DNA from: Vreelandella boliviensis LC1
Lineage (GTDB): Bacteria > Pseudomonadota > Gammaproteobacteria > Pseudomonadales > Halomonadaceae
NCBI RefSeq assembly: GCF_000236035.1
Contig: NZ_JH393258.1
Coordinates: 549,172-613,171, forward strand
Direction: 5' to 3'
DNA length: 64,000 nt
Shown here: positions 16,408-24,418 of the stretch, piece by piece
Layout of the letters: every line of letters starts with the position of its first letter
Numbering within the stretch: position 1 is the first letter of the stretch
Program-made: the position numbers and the translations under genes
The notes under the pieces: model-generated
Told to the model about the DNA's origin: nothing
Seen by the model: the letters and a program-made list of their open reading frames with translations, nothing else
The model's database searches: none

Positions 16408-19242
16408 ATGAAAACACCTACCTTTTTTCGAATGCCTCAGCGTCTTAGCCTAACTTGGCGGGTTATCGCATTAAGCAGCCTCCTGCTTTTAGCACTGGTA
16501 ACACTTTTTACCTGGCTAGGGCACGATAACTTAACTCGTCAGTTTCAGGAAAGTCGGACTCAGCACCACGAACGCCAGCAGCGAGAAATCCGTTTAGCGT
16601 TACTCCGTTCATCGGAAAATTTACGCCAGTTAGCCGGTTTAACTGCCGCCTCAGCGAGCCTGGGCCTGCCCTTACAAGCGGGTAGCACAGCCGATGTCAA
16701 GCAAGCGCTGGACTCCCAGTGGCCCGCTCTACAGCTCGAAGCGGGAATTGATGAGATTCTAATCATCAATACTCGCGGTCAAGTATTGGGCAATTGGGGC
16801 GCCGGAATCTCGCAAGCACAGCTTCCCATACTGAACTGGGTAAGCCAGGTTATGAACACCGAACGACCACTTGCAGCGCTTCGCTGTTCAGCTAGCTGCC
16901 AGCAGTTTGCCGCCGTGCCGGTATTGGTGGGGGGAGAAAGCGTTGGTATGGTCGTGCTATCCCGCTCATTAGCCGATGTCACTCGGCAAGCCAAAGAAGT
17001 CTCTGGCAGCGAAGTCGCGATACTTGTTACCGGGCTCGCTGAAGACAGTCAGGTAACGGCAGCAAGACAGCTGCAAGCGTGGAATGGCCAATTGCTGGCA
17101 CTCACCGGCGAAGAACAGAGCTTAGTACCTTTGCAGCAAGCGGCAGATACTGCACCTATCCGCCGCTTGCTGGAAGAACCATTAAGTCTTGAGCATGGTG
17201 GCAGACACTTAGAGCTCAGCGCAGTGCGCATGGAAGAGGAGAACGAACGTAGCAATATTGGGTACTTCCTGCTGGTATCAGATATTACCGAGCAAATTAA
17301 GGCTATTAATCAGGATACCCGTACGCTGTTGTTCGTAGGCGTACTCGGTTGGATCGCCGCTGAACTACTGCTATTAATCATATTGCTTGGCCCAATGGCT
17401 CGATTACGCAGAATAGCCGGATTGCTTCCAGCCTTGGCCAACGGAAAATTTAGTGACATACACTCCGCTATTCCCAGCCGACGCCGCCGCATTCCCGACG
17501 AGATAGATGTACTAGAGAGCACAACACTTGAACTTTCGCGCCAACTTGAAACATTAGAGGGTGAAGTGCAAGAACGCGGCAATCAACTAGCTGAGCGTAT
17601 TGAAGAGCTAGCCAAAGAGCGTGATTTCGTTAATGGCCTATTGGATACGGCCCAGGTATTCATCATTGCTCAAGATGGCACTGGGCGCATTAGTTTAGTC
17701 AATGAATATGCTCAGCTGATGTTGGGGCTTAATGAGGCTTCGCTACTTGGGCGTCATTTTGTTGATGTCTTCGAGGCGGGTGCCCCAACCACGGTGAATA
17801 CGTTTTCCCACCCCCAACAAGAGGAAAAAACGCTACGTACGCCCGACCACCGCCTTCATACTATTGCTTGGTATCATGCACCTTTACAAACCAGTAGTCA
17901 GGGAAAGGTATCACGCATATCGGTAGGGCTCGATATTACCGAACGCAAGGCTGCCGAAGCGCGACTAACCTGGTTGGCTGAACGCGATCCGCTGACGGGA
18001 CTCTACAACAGACGCTACTTTCAGCATGCGCTGCAAATTGCCCTTGAACATCCCGCCAAGACAAAAGGAGCGGTACTGCTGCTTGACTTAAACCAGTTTA
18101 AAGAAGTTAACGAGCTGAGTGGGCACCATGTGGGCGACAAATTACTGTGCGAAGTGGCTGACACCCTCCTTCATAACCTAGGCCACCGTGGCGTCATTGC
18201 CCGTCTGGGCGGTGACGAATTTTCTCTGCTATTAGAAGATACCAACGTCGAAAAATCGGTAAGTGTCGCGCAATATATCGTCCAGCTATTAGATGGCATC
18301 GGCTTCGTTGTCGGAGAGCGGCGACATAGGGTAACGGCCAGTATTGGTATTGCTTTGTACCCCACCCATGGCAATACGCCTGCTGACTTGATGGCTAGCG
18401 CTGATGTGGCGATGTACAAAGCTAAGGAGAGCGGTCTCCAGCACTGGCATCTACTTTCCAAATCAGAAAATGCCAAAGACGAGCTACAAGAACGAGTTTA
18501 CTGGGTTGAACGCATCCATAATGCGCTTGAAGAGGATAGCTTTGAGCTAATGGTGCAGCCCATCATGCGCCTGGAAGACCAAGACGTAAAACACCATGAG
18601 GTGTTGCTCCGAATGCGCGATACTGATGGTAGCCTTATTGCTCCCGCACACTTTATTCCTATTGCCGAGCAGAGCGGACAAATTGTATTGATCGACCGCT
18701 GGGTATTGCGGCACAGTTTAAAAGCACTTAGCCAATTGCAGGATCAAGGTATTACGCTGGCGGTGAACCTTTCCGGACAGTCCCTTCACGATGGAGGATT
18801 AAAACAGTATTTGGCAGACGAGCTGACCGCCAGCGGCGCTGATCCTCACCACCTAATCTTAGAAGTGACAGAAACAGCGGCGGTGACTGACTTTTCTACC
18901 GCACGGGGTGTATTACAAGCAGTACGCGACCTGGGTTGCCGCACCGCACTGGATGACTTTGGAGTGGGCTTCAGTAGTTTCCACTACCTAGGACAGTTGC
19001 CCGTCGACTATATTAAGATTGATGGTTCCTTTATTCGCAGCTTGCTGATTAGCCCTGACAGTCGCGTCATTGTTCGCGCGATTGCCGATATTGCTAAAGG
19101 TTTTGGCAAGCAAACGATTGCCGAATTCGTTGATCAAGAAGCACTATTGCCCATTCTAAAATCCTACGGAATAACTTATGGTCAGGGTTTTTATTTAGGA
19201 AAACCTTCAAAACTTCAAAAACTAGTTACATCTAAATGTTAA
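16408..19242 (+). CDS. membrane c-di-GMP enzyme: sensor-HAMP-PAS-GGDEF-EAL
   Basis: A 944-residue protein. A transmembrane helix lies at about residues 16-36, then a periplasmic sensor region to ~300, a second membrane helix at ~303-324, a HAMP-like and coiled-coil segment to ~400, a PAS domain (~405-515), GGDEF (~520-690) and EAL (~700-940). The GGDEF site is intact (RLGGDEFSLLLED), with no RxxD inhibitory site just upstream. In the EAL domain the signature is EVLLRM, but the other catalytic motifs are kept (NLSGQSL, LEVTETAA, ALDDFGVGFSSF, YIKIDGSF, and the Glu of TIAEF). Both synthesis and hydrolysis of c-di-GMP are possible. It follows the PstS-like and porin genes, so the periplasmic domain may read ligand occupancy of those partners. 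Confidence 0.92.
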   Translation: MKTPTFFRMPQRLSLTWRVIALSSLLLLALVTLFTWLGHDNLTRQFQESRTQHHERQQREIRLALLRSSENLRQLAGLTAASASLGLPLQAGSTADVKQALDSQWPALQLEAGIDEILIINTRGQVLGNWGAGISQAQLPILNWVSQVMNTERPLAALRCSASCQQFAAVPVLVGGESVGMVVLSRSLADVTRQAKEVSGSEVAILVTGLAEDSQVTAARQLQAWNGQLLALTGEEQSLVPLQQAADTAPIRRLLEEPLSLEHGGRHLELSAVRMEEENERSNIGYFLLVSDITEQIKAINQDTRTLLFVGVLGWIAAELLLLIILLGPMARLRRIAGLLPALANGKFSDIHSAIPSRRRRIPDEIDVLESTTLELSRQLETLEGEVQERGNQLAERIEELAKERDFVNGLLDTAQVFIIAQDGTGRISLVNEYAQLMLGLNEASLLGRHFVDVFEAGAPTTVNTFSHPQQEEKTLRTPDHRLHTIAWYHAPLQTSSQGKVSRISVGLDITERKAAEARLTWLAERDPLTGLYNRRYFQHALQIALEHPAKTKGAVLLLDLNQFKEVNELSGHHVGDKLLCEVADTLLHNLGHRGVIARLGGDEFSLLLEDTNVEKSVSVAQYIVQLLDGIGFVVGERRHRVTASIGIALYPTHGNTPADLMASADVAMYKAKESGLQHWHLLSKSENAKDELQERVYWVERIHNALEEDSFELMVQPIMRLEDQDVKHHEVLLRMRDTDGSLIAPAHFIPIAEQSGQIVLIDRWVLRHSLKALSQLQDQGITLAVNLSGQSLHDGGLKQYLADELTASGADPHHLILEVTETAAVTDFSTARGVLQAVRDLGCRTALDDFGVGFSSFHYLGQLPVDYIKIDGSFIRSLLISPDSRVIVRAIADIAKGFGKQTIAEFVDQEALLPILKSYGITYGQGFYLGKPSKLQKLVTSKC

Positions 19243-19266
19243 AAACCATTAAAAAGGCAATCATCC

Positions 19267-20094
19267 ATGTTAATAAAAAATAGTGATATATTAGAACAAA
19301 CGATAGTATTACCTAAATTGAGTATAAACCCACATCAATTCTTTAATAATTTTAAATTTATTATCGCCCATTCACCAGAAGAAAAGCAACGTGCTTTTTT
19401 ATTACGCCATCTCGTTTTCAATGAAGAATTGAACTACGGCATTGGGGACAAAAAAAATCCCATATTAGAAAAAGACTCTCATGATCAGCACTCGATACTC
19501 TGTCTTCTCCAACATCGGGAGAGCGGAATCGATGCCGGATGTTTAAGAGTGGTCATCATAGATGATTCTATTAAAGGCTTTCTACAAATCCTGCCATTTG
19601 AAGAATACTGCGGCAATAGTTTAACCAGCCTTGATTTTCACCCAGAAAAAATGACTAAAAATACGATTTGCGAAGTCTCTAGACTCGCGGTGCACCCATT
19701 ATTTAGAAATAAAACAAAATTATTGATTAACAACAAAGATATAAATATCAATGAAAAAAATTCAAATTATGATTCTAAAAACCAATCCATCATTAGTTTG
19801 AGTTTATTTCTTGCAGCAACCGCGCTTGTTGGTTTAGCGCATCGGAGGCACGTTTTTGCCATGTTAGAACCAAGGTTCAATAGGTTACTTAAAGCATCTG
19901 GCCTTCATTTTCAACAAATTGGTGAAATAATAAACTATTGTGGAAACCGTGCAGCTTATTATATCGATCAAAAAATTGCTGTTGAAAATTTGCCCAAGCA
20001 CTTAATACCACTCTATATACATATAGAAAAAGAGCTTGCTATTCAAACAAGCTCCGAAATAAGCCATGAAAAAAAAGACCCACCTCAACTTTAA
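19267..20094 (+). CDS. PEP-CTERM/exosortase-associated acyltransferase-like protein (GNAT/autoinducer-synthase fold)
   Basis: A 275-residue protein resembling the exosortase-associated N-acyltransferase family, which shares the fold of LuxI-type autoinducer synthases. Diagnostic features are AFLLRHLVFNEELNYG near the N-terminus, DQHSILCLLQHRESGIDAGCLRVVI, and CEVSRLAVHPLFR. A ~35-residue Asn/Lys-rich insert (about residues 155-185) then separates it from a long helix SLSLFLAATALVGLAHRRH. It lies 24 bp after the GGDEF/EAL gene with AAAGG upstream of its start, so it is likely the last gene of that operon. It is strongly AT-rich compared with neighbours, which suggests transfer. No exosortase is visible in the window. 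Confidence 0.72.
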   Translation: MLIKNSDILEQTIVLPKLSINPHQFFNNFKFIIAHSPEEKQRAFLLRHLVFNEELNYGIGDKKNPILEKDSHDQHSILCLLQHRESGIDAGCLRVVIIDDSIKGFLQILPFEEYCGNSLTSLDFHPEKMTKNTICEVSRLAVHPLFRNKTKLLINNKDININEKNSNYDSKNQSIISLSLFLAATALVGLAHRRHVFAMLEPRFNRLLKASGLHFQQIGEIINYCGNRAAYYIDQKIAVENLPKHLIPLYIHIEKELAIQTSSEISHEKKDPPQL

Positions 20095-20123
20095 ATTTTT
20101 AATCGCTACAGGTCTCTAAGACT

Positions 20124-20753
20124 TCAAAGCGATGTCGTTTTCTTAAAATCATTAACCGTTACGCTGGTAAATTTCTCTAAGAAAAACACTAACGTTTCGG
20201 GATATTGGAAACGTTCCTCAAAGCGCTCCTGGCTCTCTTGCGAACGCCGCGTCACGCTTGCTTTGTATCCCTCATTCGATTTAGATACCTTTACGCTATT
20301 CTCACGAGTTCCGTCACGTTTGATGGCCATTATTGGGGAGTTATCACTTAATAAAACGTCTAGTTGTCGGGCTGCTGTGCGCTCTTCATCAGATGCCCAG
20401 AGAGGTTGATCCCGATCTCCATATCGGTAGAGCATAATGACCAACATGACCGAAAAGATACTACTGGTCAGCATCCAGGTTAATAAAACGCTCGAAAGCG
20501 GCGTTGTCAGCATAATAAATAACTGAACCACAATGCCCACCGCCAGCACACCGGCCAAAGGCCTCCACATACGCGGATTCATAAACCTGCGCTTCAATAT
20601 ATATCCCCAAAGCCCAACCACTGCTAATGCCCCTAACAGTAACTGCACGGGAGCAAGGAGTGTTCCCCCTCCCGCAAATATGGCAATCACTCCAATAATC
20701 ACCATTAAACTGTAGAAAGCAGCTAAGAGGTAGTAAGCACGATCAAGGTTCAT
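20124..20753 (-). CDS. inner-membrane protein of unknown function
   Basis: A 209-residue protein. The first ~115 residues form four hydrophobic segments in two hairpins (AYYLLAAFYSLMVIIGVIAI; LLLGALAVVGLWGYILK; GVLAVGIVVQLFIMLT; VLLTWMLTSSIFSVMLVIML). A ~90-residue charged cytoplasmic tail follows with KSNEGYKASVTRRSQESQERF. I recognise no family. A GGAGA ribosome site lies upstream of the ATG. It converges on the acyltransferase gene from the opposite strand and is not obviously linked to its upstream neighbour. Confidence 0.72.
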   Translation of the reverse strand: MNLDRAYYLLAAFYSLMVIIGVIAIFAGGGTLLAPVQLLLGALAVVGLWGYILKRRFMNPRMWRPLAGVLAVGIVVQLFIMLTTPLSSVLLTWMLTSSIFSVMLVIMLYRYGDRDQPLWASDEERTAARQLDVLLSDNSPIMAIKRDGTRENSVKVSKSNEGYKASVTRRSQESQERFEERFQYPETLVFFLEKFTSVTVNDFKKTTSL

Positions 20754-20891
20754 ATGCAGTCTCCATGCGGGTTAACCGATGACCTTCGGCGCCATCGGCT
20801 TTATTGTTATCGGCATGCGGATAAAGCCTTGAATTGCAGTATAGATTATCACGGCAATTCTTCACTGTTCCTTGGTGACCAGTGCTACAGG

Positions 20892-21857
20892 TTACAGCCC
20901 CTGAGCGCCCCGGCGCAGCCAGTCGTGGACAAACGCAAGCTTACGGCGGGCAGTCTCCGAGAGCACAAAGGGGTAAAGGTCAGGCAACCCCATAGAGCGG
21001 TTGACGTGATTGACCCCAACGGTGAGCGCCGCAGCCACATAAATCAAACGCTCAGCATCTTGCTCCGCATAAGGGTCCCACTGGTGGCTAGGTAGCTCCG
21101 GCGAAGAAAGATTGGTTGCTGCAAAGCTATCGGCAATATCGGTTAAATGCAGCAGGTGGGCGGCAGTTTCCGCCCAATCTTCATGCGGGTGCGCTGAAGC
21201 GTAGGTGGTCAGAAAACTCTCTTTCCAGTTTGGTGGCGGACCATCTATATAGTGGCGCTGGAGCGCAGCCTGATAATCCTGACGCTCGTCACCAAACATC
21301 TCGCGAAACGCATCAAGGAAATCTGCCCGCAGACTAAGCCGCCACCAGAGCATATGCGATATTTCGTGGCGCATATGGCCAATCATCGTGCGGTAAGGCT
21401 CTTCTAAAGCTTCACGACGCGTTGCAACCAGCACGGGGTCTACCTCGGCCACGCTGATGGTAACCACGCCCTGAATGTGCCCCATCGGCACTGGCGTGGG
21501 GCCTTCGGCGAGCAAATGGAAAACTGGCGGCGCGCCTGGGTCTTCTGGACGGAACCAGTGCCAACGGCCCAGGTTATCCAACACCCAGCGTTTAGCTGCT
21601 TCCGTTTGTGCCCAATTAGGAATAGCGTTGGGAATGCTGGGATCTGGCGCCAGCGCTGTCATGGCGCAAGCACGGCAAAAAGCCCCCTGTTTAGGGGCGA
21701 TCCAGTTGCAGCCAATAATGTCTCGATTGATGCAGAAAGGCGGCATTGGCACAAAGGCACGGGCCTGAGGGTCATAGGCGACGGGGACCCCGTCTGCAGT
21801 TCCAAGGTTGTCGAACCAAAGAGAGCCCGAACCGACGGGATTTGAAAATACGCGCAT
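20892..21857 (-). CDS. putative zinc-binding metallopeptidase with N-terminal Cys cluster
   Basis: A 321-residue protein resembling the conserved family of putative zinc metallopeptidases with an N-terminal zinc-ribbon. The N-terminal part has CINRDIIGC and CRAC, compatible with a rubredoxin-like zinc knuckle. The gluzincin-like HEISH motif follows in MIGHMRHEISHMLWW at ~185, with a downstream acidic ligand candidate in HPHEDWAETAAHLLH. No signal peptide is visible, so it is probably cytoplasmic. AGGAG precedes the start. Its substrate is unknown; family members are usually annotated from sequence alone. Confidence 0.8.
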   Translation of the reverse strand: MRVFSNPVGSGSLWFDNLGTADGVPVAYDPQARAFVPMPPFCINRDIIGCNWIAPKQGAFCRACAMTALAPDPSIPNAIPNWAQTEAAKRWVLDNLGRWHWFRPEDPGAPPVFHLLAEGPTPVPMGHIQGVVTISVAEVDPVLVATRREALEEPYRTMIGHMRHEISHMLWWRLSLRADFLDAFREMFGDERQDYQAALQRHYIDGPPPNWKESFLTTYASAHPHEDWAETAAHLLHLTDIADSFAATNLSSPELPSHQWDPYAEQDAERLIYVAAALTVGVNHVNRSMGLPDLYPFVLSETARRKLAFVHDWLRRGAQGL

Positions 21858-21954
21858 ACGGTGAAGCTCCTGAAAGCGAGAAAAAGAGAACCTATAACCG
21901 ACTGAACGTTCTCTTTTCCAAAAATCCTATTAAAAAGTGTCCAGCGCCCCTTAC

Positions 21955-22034
21955 TTCATTTCAAAGCCAAGTCATTTCAAAGCTAAGTCATCTCAAAGCC
22001 AAGTCATTTCAAAACTATTTCATTTCAAAACCAC
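21955..22034. repeat. five 16-bp tandem units spanning the 3' end of the nitroreductase gene
   Basis: Five units of 16 bp with consensus GTCATTTCAAAGCCAA run from 21955 to 22034. The last unit is the coding end of the nitroreductase gene and its TAG stop (22015-22017) falls in the fourth. Units differ by one to four bases. Confidence 0.85.
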
Positions 22035-22746
22035 GCTTGATCAAAAAGTCACGCATATGTGGGCGCAGTTTATTATCGAACAACGGCTCAAGATTTCGGG
22101 ACCAGTCGGTATCTTTATTACTGCTGCTGCGAGCCTGATAATAAGCCTGCATAGTGGTGTCGAAGGCCTCTACCTGCTCACCGTCTTCAGTGTAGTAGTC
22201 TTCTTTAAGAACCGCTTCCACGGGTAAGCGTGGCTTCACTTCAGGCTCGTGGTCTGGATAGCCGAGGCACATACCAAACACCGGGTAAACGTGCTTGGGT
22301 AGGCGTAGCAGGTCGCTGATTTCTTGTGGATTATTGCGGATACCGCCGATATAGCAGATCCCCAACCCTTCAGACTCAGCCGCTACCGCCACATTTTGCG
22401 CCATCAGCGCCGTATCCACTGTCGCCACCAACAGTTGCTCGGTCATTCCTCGCACAACGTTCGCGCCGGTACGCTCTGAAGCCTCCGTCGGGCGCTTCAT
22501 ATCAGCGCAGAAAACTAAAAAGTCCGCACAGGTAGCAACATAACGTTGCCCACCGGCCAGCTCTGCTATCTGTTCACGGTTGGCCTGATTTTTTACATGA
22601 ATAACGGTATATGCCTGAACATGGCTGGATGTAGCCGCTCCCTGTCCGGCTTGGATAAGCTCCAGCAGCAACTCCCTCGCAATCGGCCGGTCGCTAAATT
22701 TACGGATCGAACGGTGGGATTTCAGTAACTCAATAACGTCGTTCAT
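22015..22746 (-). CDS. nfsA: NfsA-type oxygen-insensitive NADPH nitroreductase
   Basis: A 243-residue flavoprotein. N-terminal FMN-binding HRSIRKFSDRPI, the SSHVQAYTVIHV strand, EGLGICYIGGIRNNP and the LGYPDHEPEVKPRLP loop are typical of NfsA/FRP-family reductases that use FMN and NADPH to reduce nitroaromatics, quinones or flavins. The start at ATG 22746 has CGAGG five bases upstream and gives the usual MNDVIELLKSHRS start; a longer frame to 22881 overlaps the next gene. The 3' end carries the 16-bp tandem duplication described separately. The physiological substrate is uncertain. Confidence 0.9.
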   Translation of the reverse strand: MNDVIELLKSHRSIRKFSDRPIARELLLELIQAGQGAATSSHVQAYTVIHVKNQANREQIAELAGGQRYVATCADFLVFCADMKRPTEASERTGANVVRGMTEQLLVATVDTALMAQNVAVAAESEGLGICYIGGIRNNPQEISDLLRLPKHVYPVFGMCLGYPDHEPEVKPRLPVEAVLKEDYYTEDGEQVEAFDTTMQAYYQARSSSNKDTDWSRNLEPLFDNKLRPHMRDFLIKRGFEMK

Positions 22747-22832
22747 GGAACCTCGCTTATCTGAAACAACAAACGAATAGGGTAACAGATTTGTACAATA
22801 TGACAGGAGTGGCTGATTGCTTTCAAAACCGG

Positions 22833-23324
22833 CTACAGCAAATGCATGATCGCGCCGCGCACGCCGCGTTGATCTATCCATAATTTGCCTAGCGTAATAG
22901 GCAGTTTGAATCGGCGCTTTCCCGCCGCGCCTGGATTGAAGAGTAGCTTTCCTTGCTGGTGTTCATTGCGGGGCTTATGGGAGTGCCCATGCAGAACGGC
23001 ATCGCAAGGAGTCTTTGGATCGAAATCTTCTAAGCGGTGAACAAGGTGCAGGTGTTTTTCGTTCACAACAATGTCCTGATGTATCGGCAAACTCGTGGCC
23101 CATGCCGCCCTATCGATATTGCCCTTTACGCAGTGCACTGGCGCCACTGTCTCCAAACGCTGCAAAATCGTTTTATCCGCTTCTTTGTTGCCCACATCCC
23201 CTAAGTGCAGAATAAGCTCACACTCCTCCAGGAGACAAAGTGCCTCATCACGTAGCAACCCGTGGGTATCGGCAATCACCCCGACGGGTGAATTGACGCT
23301 ATAGCACGGCTTAGATTGGCTCAT
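22833..23324 (-). CDS. metallophosphoesterase, YfcE-like
   Basis: A 163-residue calcineurin-like phosphoesterase. The metal-binding motifs are in order: GVIADTHG, LHLGDVG, VKGNIDR and VLHGHSHKPR, followed by LLFNPGAAGKRR. This spacing and length fit the YfcE/MJ0936 phosphodiesterase group that acts on phosphodiester model substrates. It lacks an export signal. It lies 86 bp upstream of the nitroreductase start on the same strand and may share a transcript. Confidence 0.88.
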   Translation of the reverse strand: MSQSKPCYSVNSPVGVIADTHGLLRDEALCLLEECELILHLGDVGNKEADKTILQRLETVAPVHCVKGNIDRAAWATSLPIHQDIVVNEKHLHLVHRLEDFDPKTPCDAVLHGHSHKPRNEHQQGKLLFNPGAAGKRRFKLPITLGKLWIDQRGVRGAIMHLL

Positions 23325-23558
23325 TAATGAGACCCCTGCCAGCGGATAAATATGTCTTTCTAGCTTTTTTTTGCTAGAACGCTATCAAAAGTTGCTTACC
23401 AAAGCCGATATCTAAGTTATCAAATAGCTAGCGATGGCGAGTTATTTATTAGATTTTCATTGTCTATCTAATAAGTTAGGCATCAGCAAGCTATACTGTT
23501 AAGGCTATACGTTGATAACTGACACTTGATGGAATAATAACGACGCCAGGAAGCCGAT

Positions 23559-24326
23559 ATGACCAATACCCCTCAAAATGCACCCGGGCAAGAGTGGAAT
23601 GCCAGCGACTACGCCCAGAATGCTAATTTTGTACCTAAGCTAGGCAGCGAAGTGGTCAAGCTGTTAGCGCCTCAGCCCGGCGAACGCATTTTGGATCTTG
23701 GCTGCGGCGACGGCTCGTTGACCGAGCGCCTTGTGCAGCTTGGCGCTGACGTGCTCGGTGTAGACGCTTCAGAAGAGATGGTGAACGCCGCACGCCAACG
23801 CGGGATTACCGCCCGTGTCGTTGACGGGCATCAACTGCCTTTCGACCATGAATTTGATGCTGTATTTAGCAATGCGGCACTACACTGGATGCTTGACCCC
23901 CAGGCCGTACTGGCAGGTGTTAAGCGGTCATTGAAGCCGGGAGGCCGGTTTGTAGCCGAGTTCGGGGGTCATGGCAATGTCGCTGCTATTTGCACGGCTC
24001 TGGTTGCTGCCCTGCAGTTCCGGGGCATTAGCGCCCGCGGCCGCCACCCCTGGTACTTCCCGACCACTCACGAATACGGCCATCTGCTGGAAACAGTCGG
24101 TTTCAAGGTGGAAAGCATTGAGCTGATCCCACGCCCTACGCCACTGCCTACCGGCATGATGGGGTGGCTGGAAACCTTCGCCAGCCCTTTCTTGCATGGG
24201 CTCGACGAGGATGTGCGCGAAGCAGTGCTTGAGAACACTTTAACGCTGCTGGGACACAGCCTACGCGATGAACAAGGCAACTGGACTGCAGATTATGTAC
24301 GGCTGCGCGTTTCAGCACGTGCGTAA
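23559..24326 (+). CDS. class I SAM-dependent methyltransferase (trans-aconitate methyltransferase-like)
   Basis: A 255-residue methyltransferase. The SAM motif I is RILDLGCGDGSLTERL, motif II is VLGVDASEEMV, and the middle strand FDAVFSNAALHWMLDPQAVL with RSLKPGGRFVAEFGG matches the Tam/UbiE-related class I fold. The string SNAALHWMLD resembles trans-aconitate 2-methyltransferases. Substrate assignment is tentative. AGGA lies upstream of the start and a terminator follows directly. It stands alone between a phosphoesterase and a chemoreceptor. Confidence 0.88.
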   Translation: MTNTPQNAPGQEWNASDYAQNANFVPKLGSEVVKLLAPQPGERILDLGCGDGSLTERLVQLGADVLGVDASEEMVNAARQRGITARVVDGHQLPFDHEFDAVFSNAALHWMLDPQAVLAGVKRSLKPGGRFVAEFGGHGNVAAICTALVAALQFRGISARGRHPWYFPTTHEYGHLLETVGFKVESIELIPRPTPLPTGMMGWLETFASPFLHGLDEDVREAVLENTLTLLGHSLRDEQGNWTADYVRLRVSARA

Positions 24327-24367
24327 GCGGAACCGCCGTGTTAGCGGCCACGTTATAGCGGCAAACA

Positions 24368-24405
24368 GCCGCCGACAATAAGTACACTTATCATCGGCGG
24401 TTTTT
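24368..24405. terminator. terminator between methyltransferase and chemoreceptor genes
   Basis: A stem GCCGCCGA paired with TCGGCGG, extended internally by AATAAGT/ACTTAT, is followed by TTTTT on the plus strand. It ends the methyltransferase transcript; the two genes converge here. Confidence 0.8.
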
Positions 24406-24418
24406 AGTGATTTAAGAC

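Noticed and set aside
18171..18476. Minus-strand frame inside the GGDEF domain
   Set aside because: It is a shadow of a well-supported catalytic domain with no start signal.
22747..22881. Longer start for the nitroreductase
   Set aside because: It would overlap the metallophosphoesterase end and adds a non-conserved Arg-rich stretch; ATG 22746 has a ribosome site and gives the family N-terminus.
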